Made by a program: the position numbers and the translations under genes. This document shows positions 1 to 5,032 of a stretch of 11,371 bases of DNA, piece after piece. The DNA is from Bacillota bacterium (GTDB lineage Bacteria; Bacillota; Clostridia; Lachnospirales; Anaerotignaceae). Position 1 is the stretch's first letter; each line of letters begins with the position of its first letter. The stretch is from the NCBI GenBank assembly GCA_030526765.1, contig JAUNCB010000011.1:1154-12524 (forward strand), in the 5' to 3' direction. The notes under the pieces were generated by a model that worked only from the letters and a program-made list of their open reading frames with translations, was not told where the DNA came from and made no database searches.

Positions 1-1
1 C

Positions 2-943
2 TATAACGAAGGGGTGAAGCGGCTCCTTGGTGTAACCGTGGTGAAGGAGGGAGAAAATGTATTCCGCCTGAACCGCAGCGAAAGCTTCCGCCGTGGTGTG
101 GAAAAGGCGCTGAAGGGAGAGCATCGGGAGGAGCGAATGGAGCTGAACGGAAGAATCTGCGAGCTGTTTGCCAACCCTGTGTTCCGTGACGGGGAAAGTG
201 CAGGGGTCATCCTTGTGCTTTTTGATGCAACGGAGAAGGAAGGCAGAGAACGGCTGCGCAGAGAATTCACAGCCAATGTTTCCCATGAGCTGAAAACGCC
301 GCTGACCTCCATTTCGGGCTTTGCGGAAATCATGAAAAGCGGCATGGTGCGGCAGGAGGATATGGGCACCTTTGCAGGAAAGATCTATGATGAAGCCCAG
401 CGGCTCATTGCCTTGATACAGGATATCATCAAGCTGTCCAAGCTGGATGAAAAGGACAGCATGCTGGAAAAGGAATGGGTGGAGCTGGAGCAGATCATAC
501 TGGAAACAAGAGAACGGCTTTTGCCTGCGGCGGAAAAGAAGGAAGTGCGCCTGCTGACAGAGACGGAACAGGTGTGTATTTGGGGTGTAAAGCCTGTGCT
601 GAGAGAATTGGTTTATAATCTCTGTGATAATGCCATTCGCTATAATCTTCCAAAGGGAGAGGTGCGTATGGTGCTGAAAAAGGACGGCGGCAAAGCCATC
701 CTTTCGGTGGCGGATACGGGGATCGGTATCCCCCGGGAGGAGCAGGAGCGTATCTTTGAACGGTTTTATCGGGTGGATGTCAGCCGTTCTGCCGAAAATG
801 GCGGCACAGGGCTGGGGCTTTCCATTGTAAAGCATGGTGCAGCCCTTCACGAAGGAAAAATCACCCTGAAAAGTGCGCTGGGAGAAGGAACAACAATGAC
901 GATCGTCTTCCCGCTGAAAGAGGCGGAAAAGAAGGATGTTTGA
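2..943 (+). CDS. PhoR-like sensor histidine kinase, 5'-truncated by window edge
   Basis: The reading frame is open from the first bases, so the N-terminus (membrane segments and any sensor domain) lies outside the window. An internal GTG at 14 is not a credible start. The visible part begins with a PAS-like segment (about codons 5-80, with the ELFANPVF and GVILVLFDAT strands). A HisKA dimerisation domain follows with the H-box NVSHELKTPLTS, whose phospho-accepting His is encoded at 284-286. The catalytic ATPase domain has the N-box (NLCDNAIRYN), an intact G1 box DTGIGI at about 713-730, the F-box (ERFYRVD) and the G2 box GGTGLGLS at about 802. PAS followed by HisKA and HATPase_c is the usual PhoR layout. 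A PhoB-type regulator would normally sit upstream, outside the window. The signal cannot be read from this fragment, so phosphate sensing is only a family-level guess. Whether it cotranscribes with the hydrogenase downstream is unclear; a promoter-like sequence begins 24 bases after its stop. Confidence 0.93.
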   Translation, partial: YNEGVKRLLGVTVVKEGENVFRLNRSESFRRGVEKALKGEHREERMELNGRICELFANPVFRDGESAGVILVLFDATEKEGRERLRREFTANVSHELKTPLTSISGFAEIMKSGMVRQEDMGTFAGKIYDEAQRLIALIQDIIKLSKLDEKDSMLEKEWVELEQIILETRERLLPAAEKKEVRLLTETEQVCIWGVKPVLRELVYNLCDNAIRYNLPKGEVRMVLKKDGGKAILSVADTGIGIPREEQERIFERFYRVDVSRSAENGGTGLGLSIVKHGAALHEGKITLKSALGEGTTMTIVFPLKEAEKKDV

Positions 944-966
944 AGAGGAAAACTCCTTTAATTAAC

Positions 967-995
967 TTGCGTGCAAATTGATTTTGTGCTAAAAT
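967..995 (+). promoter_or_regulatory. Putative sigma-A promoter for the hydrogenase gene
   Basis: TTGCGT (967-972) and TAAAAT (990-995) are separated by 17 bases. The -10 matches consensus at five of six positions; the -35 keeps only the TTG. The expected start near 1002 would give an untranslated leader of about 136 bases before the hydrogenase ATG at 1138, and that leader contains the hairpin at 1057-1100. Assignment is by eye. Confidence 0.5.
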
Positions 996-1056
996 GACAA
1001 AAAAGGGATGGACTGGAAAATCCCGCAAAAAAAGAGCAAATATATACTAAAAAACT

Positions 1057-1110
1057 GGCGTATGTTCTGAACTGTATAGCAATGAATTCGGACATACGCC
1101 TTTGTTATTA
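1057..1110 (+). terminator. Long bulged hairpin plus T-rich tail in the hydrogenase leader (terminator or attenuator)
   Basis: GGCGTATG at 1057-1064 pairs with CATACGCC at 1093-1100. After a one-base bulge at 1065, TCTGAA (1066-1071) pairs with TTCGGA (1087-1092), including one G-T wobble. This leaves a 15-base loop. The stem is followed directly by TTTGTTATTAT. The hairpin lies 37 bases before the hydrogenase ATG and downstream of the best promoter candidate. It may terminate the upstream kinase transcript, or act as an attenuator or mRNA-stabilising structure in the hydrogenase leader. The tail is interrupted by G and A, so termination would be incomplete. Confidence 0.6.
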
Positions 1111-1137
1111 TCGATCCGAAGCTTGAGGGTGAGAGTT

Positions 1138-2622
1138 ATGAATTATTTTGAAAGTAATGTGCAGTACATCAAATACCTTGTAAATAAAGAAGTAGCCCAT
1201 CGGTTTTTCAATGACACACTGATAAAGGGGCCTTTTCTGGAGCGGGATATTGCAGAAGCTATCATTCCCGGTCCCAAAGCCATGTTCCGCTGCTGTATCT
1301 ATAAGGAACGTCATATCATCGAGGACCGAGTGCATCTGATTTTAGAGCCCACAAAGGATGACAGAGTCATCAATGTTCTGGATTCTGCCTGTGATGAATG
1401 TCCCATCGACCGTTTTGTGGTCAGCGATTCCTGCCGTGGCTGTCTGGGGCATAAATGTCAGGAAAACTGTCCCAGAGGGGCAATCTCCATTGTAAATCAC
1501 AGAGCCTATATCAATCAGGAGCTTTGCATCGAATGCGGACGCTGTAAGGCAGTATGTCCCTTCGGTGCCATCAGTGAGGTTATGCGTCCCTGTATGCGTG
1601 CCTGCTCTGTGGGTGCAGTAAAAATGGATGAAAACAGAAAAGCAATGATCGATCATGATAAATGCATTTCCTGCGGTGCCTGTGTGCATCAGTGCCCCTT
1701 TGGTGCCATCGTGGATAAATCCTTTGTCATGAATGTGCTGAATCTGCTGAAGGAATCTGCGGATAATACGGAATATCATGTATATGCAGCGGTTGCCCCT
1801 GCGGTAGCCAGCCAGTTTGGCGATGTGCAGGTGGGGCAGGTCTTTGCAGGCATCAAGGAGCTGGGCTTCTATGAGGTGGTAGAGGCTGCCATCGGCGGTG
1901 ATATGGTTGCCATTGCAGAGGCGGAGGAATTTGCCGGAGATATTGAAGAAAAGAAATGGAAAACCACCTCCTGCTGTCCTGCCTTTGTGGATTATGTCAG
2001 AAAATATCATACCAATCTGCTGGACCATGTTTCCACTGTGGTTTCTCCCATGATCGCCATGGGCAGAGCCATCCGTGCGAAGGATCCTCTGGCAAGGGTG
2101 GTATTTATCGGCCCCTGCACGGCAAAGAAGGTAGAGATCAAGCAGCCTGAGGTACAGGGTGCCATTGATTATGTGCTGACCTTTGAGGAGCTGCGGGCAA
2201 TGTTTGACGGTAAGGCGGTGGATCTGGCGAATCTGCCTGTGGTTTCTGCAGGCGATCCTTCTTCCTACGGGCGTATGTTTGCCCGTACCGGCGGCGTGGC
2301 GGAAAGTGTGCGCCGTGTGGCGAAGCTGGAAGGGCTGGATGTGGAGATCGATCCCATCCGCTGTGACGGCATTGATGAGTGTATCAAGACCATGAAGCTG
2401 GCAGCCTTTGGCAGACTGCCCGAAAACCTCATTGAAGGGATGGCATGCAAGGGCGGCTGTACCAATGGTGCTGCATCCATCTTCCATGATATGCGGGGGA
2501 TCCAGCGTGTGAATACCTTCAGTAGGGAAGCCTTGACGGATAATCCTGCAGAAGGGGTGCGCGGTTATGATATGAAACAGGTGGATATGGAAAGAGAATA
2601 TCCCGAAATGCACGAGGGATAA
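1138..2622 (+). CDS. [FeFe] hydrogenase, group B1/B3-like, monomeric with N-terminal Fe-S clusters
   Basis: A 494-residue cytoplasmic iron-sulfur enzyme expected to interconvert protons plus electrons and H2. Its catalytic H-cluster ligands are Cys280 (TTSCCPAF), Cys327 (FIGPCTAKK), and Cys437 and Cys441 (EGMACKGGC). Cys279 corresponds to the proton-relay cysteine. The N-terminal half is cysteine-rich: C85/C88, C99-x2-C102-x4-C107-x3-C111, C130-x2-C133-x2-C136-x3-CP, C152-x3-C156 and C176-x2-C179-x2-C182-x3-CP. This is enough for at least two ferredoxin-type [4Fe-4S] clusters plus a further one or two. The variant L1/L2/L3 motifs fit the group B enzymes of clostridia rather than classical CpI-type hydrogenases. 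ATG 1138 is chosen because AGGGTGA (1126-1132) sits 5 bases upstream; an in-frame TTG at 1102 lacks this. No maturase genes (HydE, HydF, HydG) or electron-bifurcating partners are in the window, so it stands alone here. Physiological direction and electron partner are unknown, ferredoxin being likely. Confidence 0.93.
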   Translation: MNYFESNVQYIKYLVNKEVAHRFFNDTLIKGPFLERDIAEAIIPGPKAMFRCCIYKERHIIEDRVHLILEPTKDDRVINVLDSACDECPIDRFVVSDSCRGCLGHKCQENCPRGAISIVNHRAYINQELCIECGRCKAVCPFGAISEVMRPCMRACSVGAVKMDENRKAMIDHDKCISCGACVHQCPFGAIVDKSFVMNVLNLLKESADNTEYHVYAAVAPAVASQFGDVQVGQVFAGIKELGFYEVVEAAIGGDMVAIAEAEEFAGDIEEKKWKTTSCCPAFVDYVRKYHTNLLDHVSTVVSPMIAMGRAIRAKDPLARVVFIGPCTAKKVEIKQPEVQGAIDYVLTFEELRAMFDGKAVDLANLPVVSAGDPSSYGRMFARTGGVAESVRRVAKLEGLDVEIDPIRCDGIDECIKTMKLAAFGRLPENLIEGMACKGGCTNGAASIFHDMRGIQRVNTFSREALTDNPAEGVRGYDMKQVDMEREYPEMHEG

Positions 2623-2625
2623 TAG

Positions 2626-2669
2626 AAAATGCCTCCGAAAAGAAATTCTTTTCGGAGGCATTTTTTTGT
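2626..2669. terminator. Bidirectional rho-independent terminator between hydrogenase and MATE genes
   Basis: A perfect 18-pair stem (2626-2643 with 2647-2664), core TGCCTCCGAAAAGA, has a three-base loop. It is followed by TTTTTTT on the plus strand. On the minus strand the stem end supplies TTTT followed by CTATT. It begins four bases after the hydrogenase stop and lies just beyond the stop of the convergent MATE gene, so it probably ends both transcripts. Confidence 0.93.
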
Positions 2670-2674
2670 TGGAT

Positions 2675-4006
2675 TCAGGCTTCCTTCGGCATGCGCCTGA
2701 GGATGGGGATCAGCGCAAGGCTCAGCGGGATCAGTGCGCCCAGCCATGCCAGCGGATTGGAAATACAGGTTCCTGTAAAGCCCCAGAAGGAGGTCAGGAT
2801 GATGGCGCAGAAGCAGCGCATGATCAGCTCGGCAATGCCTGCAATGGTAGGCACGAAGCTGTGGCCCAGTCCCTGCAGGGAATAGCGGAAGATAAACAGC
2901 AGGGCAAGAAGGGAGTAGCAGCTGCCGTTAATGATGAGGGCTTTGTGGGAAAGGGCAATGGCCGCCGCATCTCCTGTGAGGAAGATGGCGGAAAGCTCGT
3001 CCCCGAAGAAAAGATCCACAACCCCCATGAGCAGAGAAAAGGCAACGGAGATGATACAGCACTGCAGGATGCCCTGGCGGATGCGGTGCGGCTTGTTTGC
3101 CCCGTGATTCTGTCCTACATAGGTTGCCATGGCAATGCCGAAGCTCATCAGAGGCAGTACGCCGAAGTTATCCAGCTTCATGGCTGCGGTATATGCGGCG
3201 ATCTCTGTTGTGCCCTGTGTATTGAGTGCAAACTGCACCACAACGGTGCCGATGGCGATGATGGAGGACTGAAAGCCCATGGAAAGCCCCAGCTTGCAGT
3301 GGTGATGCCAGTCTTCCCTGGTGCAGCGGAAATGGTGGGGTCTGATGCAGAGAACGGGGATCTTCCATTTCACATAAAGGATACAGAAGAAGCCGGAAAG
3401 AAACTGCGCCAGAACAGTGGCAATGCCTGCACCCTCTGTGCCCATACCCATGCCGAGAATGAACACATAGTCCAGTATGATATTCAGCACACAGGCAACC
3501 ACCAGAAAGAACAGGGGGCTGAGGCTGTCTCCCACCGCACGCATGATGTTGCTCATAAGGTTAAAGAGCATGGCAGCGGCTGTGAAAGCAACGATAACGA
3601 TGAAATAACGGTAGGCATCGTCAAAAATCTCCGTAGGGGTTTTCAGCAGATGCAGAAGGGGACGGGTAAACAGCAGGCCGATCACCGTCAGAAATACCGT
3701 CAGAATGATACTGATGATAATGGAAACGGCAAAGCTCCGCTTTACGCCTTCTTCATCCTGTGCGCCAAAGCGCTGGGCAGTGATGATGGACATACCCGAG
3801 GTAGCACCTGTTGCAAAGCCGAGGATCAGGAAGGAAAGACCCCCTGTACACCCAACGGCGGCTAAGGCATTGGCACCCAGCGTACGGCCGACGATAAAGG
3901 TATCTGCCATGTTATAAAATTGCTGAAACAGATTCCCGATCAGAAGCGGGATGGAAAATAATAATATCTGTCTGGCAGGAGAGCCGACAGTCATATCCTT
4001 TGTCAA
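2675..4006 (-). CDS. MATE family efflux transporter
   Basis: A 443-residue inner-membrane protein with about 12 hydrophobic segments arranged as two homologous halves. The first half carries the family motif FQQFYNMADTFIVGR near residues 21-35 and the second the matching stretch PLMSFGIAMATYVGQNHGA. MATE proteins export cationic drugs, dyes or metabolites using a Na+ or H+ gradient; the substrate cannot be told from sequence. The open frame runs upstream through the tRNA-Lys gene, so the upstream ATG at 4093 is not real. The TTG at 4004-4006 is preferred: it gives the family-typical start MTKDMTVGSP, and a GGAAAGGA ribosome site lies about 11 bases upstream. The alternatives are GTG at 4013-4015 (about 2 bases from the same ribosome site) and ATG at 3992-3994 (AAAGG only 2 bases away); both are spaced too tightly. 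The start lies just past the tRNA terminator with no room for a separate promoter. Confidence 0.92.
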   Translation of the reverse strand: MTKDMTVGSPARQILLFSIPLLIGNLFQQFYNMADTFIVGRTLGANALAAVGCTGGLSFLILGFATGATSGMSIITAQRFGAQDEEGVKRSFAVSIIISIILTVFLTVIGLLFTRPLLHLLKTPTEIFDDAYRYFIVIVAFTAAAMLFNLMSNIMRAVGDSLSPLFFLVVACVLNIILDYVFILGMGMGTEGAGIATVLAQFLSGFFCILYVKWKIPVLCIRPHHFRCTREDWHHHCKLGLSMGFQSSIIAIGTVVVQFALNTQGTTEIAAYTAAMKLDNFGVLPLMSFGIAMATYVGQNHGANKPHRIRQGILQCCIISVAFSLLMGVVDLFFGDELSAIFLTGDAAAIALSHKALIINGSCYSLLALLFIFRYSLQGLGHSFVPTIAGIAELIMRCFCAIILTSFWGFTGTCISNPLAWLGALIPLSLALIPILRRMPKEA

Positions 4007-4025
4007 AGAGAACACATCCTTTCCG

Positions 4026-4057
4026 AAAGAAAAAGACCAAGGCGAAAACCTTGGTCT
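4026..4057 (-). terminator. Rho-independent terminator of the tRNA-Lys gene
   Basis: On the minus strand AGACCAAGG, loop TTTTCG, CCTTGGTCT forms a perfect 9-pair stem (4049-4057 with 4034-4042). It is followed by TTTTTCTTTC. It begins seven bases beyond the tRNA discriminator base and ends about 20 bases before the MATE start codon, so the MATE gene is reached only by read-through or from an unseen promoter. Confidence 0.88.
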
Positions 4058-4063
4058 GAAAAG

Positions 4064-4136
4064 TGAGTCACCCGGGACTCGAACCCGGGACACCTGGATT
4101 AAAAGTCCAGTGCTCTACCGACTGAGCTAGTGACCC
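4064..4136 (-). tRNA. tRNA-Lys (anticodon TTT)
   Basis: Read on the minus strand, a 73-base cloverleaf is complete. The acceptor stem GGGTCAC pairs with GTGACTC (one G-T pair), with discriminator A. The D-arm is AGCTCAGTCGGTAGAGC. The anticodon stem CTGGA/TCCAG encloses the loop CTTTTAA, giving anticodon TTT. The T-arm is CCCGGGTTCGAGTCCCGGG. The CCA end is not encoded; the next bases are CTTTT, so CCA must be added by the nucleotidyltransferase. It has its own consensus promoter and terminator. No integrase or duplicated tRNA 3' end is seen, so there is no sign that it serves as an attachment site in this window. Confidence 0.97.
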
Positions 4137-4148
4137 GCAACATAAAAT

Positions 4149-4177
4149 ATTATATAGAATCTATAATTTTTTGTCAA
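4149..4177 (-). promoter_or_regulatory. Perfect-consensus sigma-A promoter for tRNA-Lys (and probably MATE)
   Basis: On the minus strand TTGACA (4172-4177) and TATAAT (4149-4154) are exact consensus hexamers separated by 17 bases. The expected start, near 4142, is about six bases before the mature tRNA 5' end at 4136. Such strength is typical of stable RNA genes. Confidence 0.92.
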
Positions 4178-4246
4178 TGGAAAACTTGTATTTTTTTTGA
4201 AACTTTTTGAAAAAGAGGAAGGGAAAGGATATGGAAAAATATTTCC

Positions 4247-4275
4247 TTTACAGGAATAATATGATATGATAAAAA
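4247..4275 (+). promoter_or_regulatory. Weak promoter candidate for the response regulator/kinase operon
   Basis: TTTACA (4247-4252) is followed after 17 bases by TAAAAA (4270-4275); TATGAT at 4265-4270 is an alternative -10 with a poor -35. Some promoter is expected here because the upstream gene is divergent. The exact hexamers are uncertain. An imperfect dyad (AAAGGA 4225-4230 with TCCTTT 4244-4249) overlaps the -35 region. Confidence 0.3.
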
Positions 4276-4294
4276 TGAGGAAAAATGTCTAAGA

Positions 4295-4306
4295 CTGTAA
4301 TTACAG
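4295..4306. promoter_or_regulatory. Perfect 12-base palindrome before the response regulator gene
   Basis: CTGTAATTACAG is a perfect inverted repeat with no spacer. It sits 31 bases before the ATG at 4337 and just downstream of the candidate promoter, a position suited to a repressor or autoregulatory site. No cognate regulator is identified. As RNA it would make only a small hairpin, so a DNA operator is the more natural reading. Confidence 0.35.
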
Positions 4307-4336
4307 ATGATGGATAGAGAAAAAGGAGGAAGAAAA

Positions 4337-5032
4337 ATGGACGGACTAAACGTGCTTGTATGTGATGATGACAAGAGCATCGTGGATGCCATTGAAATAT
4401 ATCTGAAGCAGGAGGGCTACCATGTGATCAAGGCCTATAATGGGCTGGAGGCTCTGGAGGCGCTGGAGGAAAATGAGGTGCATCTGATCCTGCTGGATAT
4501 CATGATGCCGAAGATGGACGGGCTGAAGGCGACTGTAAAGATTCGGGAAACGCTGAATATCCCCATCATCATTCTTTCCGCAAAATCTGAGGATACGGAT
4601 AAGGTGCTGGGGCTGAATTTCGGTGCGGATGATTATATCACAAAGCCCTTTAATCCGCTGGAGCTGATGGCTAGAGTAAAAAGCCATATGCGCCGCTATA
4701 CGGCACTGGGCAGCATTGCGGAAAAGAGCAATCTGATCCGTATTGGTGCGCTGGAACTGGATAAGGATTCCAAGCAGGTGCGTGTGGAGGGCGAAACGAT
4801 CAAACTGACTGCCACAGAATACGGCATCCTGCAGCTTTTGATGGAAAATGCAGGCAAGGTGTTCTCCATTGATGAGATCTATGAAAAGGTATGGAACGAG
4901 CAGTCCTTTGCGCCGGAAAACACGGTTTCCGTACATATCAGACGTATTCGGGAAAAAATCGAGATCAATCCAAAGGAACCCAGATATCTGAAGGTGGTGT
5001 GGGGCATTGGCTACAAAATCGAAAAAATCTAA
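4337..5032 (+). CDS. OmpR/PhoB-family response regulator (winged-helix DNA-binding)
   Basis: A 231-residue cytoplasmic transcription regulator. The receiver domain (about residues 4-118) has the acidic pocket Asp10-Asp11-Asp12, the phospho-acceptor Asp54 in LLDIMMPKMDG, Ser81 at the switch position (LSAKSED) and Lys103 in TKPF. The C-terminal winged-helix domain (about 133-231) carries the typical LTATEYGILQLL helix and the recognition region ENTVSVHIRRIREKI, ending with VVWGIGYKIEK. Length and order match the family. ATG 4337 is chosen over an in-frame ATG at 4307 because AAAAGGAGG (4321-4329) lies 7 bases upstream. The kinase gene begins inside its last codons, so the two are translationally coupled and form one two-component system. 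It resembles VanR-type regulators in general style. The signal and target genes are not shown by the sequence, though the palindrome just upstream could be an autoregulatory site. Confidence 0.95.
   Translation: MDGLNVLVCDDDKSIVDAIEIYLKQEGYHVIKAYNGLEALEALEENEVHLILLDIMMPKMDGLKATVKIRETLNIPIIILSAKSEDTDKVLGLNFGADDYITKPFNPLELMARVKSHMRRYTALGSIAEKSNLIRIGALELDKDSKQVRVEGETIKLTATEYGILQLLMENAGKVFSIDEIYEKVWNEQSFAPENTVSVHIRRIREKIEINPKEPRYLKVVWGIGYKIEKI

Noticed and set aside
944..959. Small hairpin AGAGGA-AAAC-TCCTTT right after the PhoR-like kinase
   Set aside because: Only six pairs with a wobble and no T-run of useful length; too weak to call a terminator.
1102..1137. TTG at 1102 as the hydrogenase start
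   Set aside because: It would add 12 residues encoded by the hairpin tail and has no ribosome site, whereas ATG 1138 has AGGGTGA five bases upstream.
1342..2661. A 439-codon minus-strand frame opposite the hydrogenase
   Set aside because: His-rich antisense shadow of a gene with unmistakable H-cluster motifs; it begins inside the terminator stem and shows no domain.
2666..3865. A 399-codon plus-strand frame opposite the MATE gene
   Set aside because: Low-complexity Gly/His/Gln/Asp-rich product typical of the antisense of a hydrophobic membrane protein; it overlaps the terminator and has no plausible start context.
4007..4093. N-terminal extension of the MATE protein from the ATG at 4093
   Set aside because: That stretch is the tRNA-Lys 3' half and its terminator; the extra residues are arginine- and proline-rich and not part of the family.
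4064..4136. tRNA-Lys as an integration (att) site for a mobile element
   Set aside because: No integrase, no repeated tRNA 3' end and no change in gene style on either side within the window.
4577..4582. Ser81 instead of the more common Thr at the response regulator switch position
   Set aside because: Serine is a normal variant at this position and is fully compatible with phosphorylation signalling.
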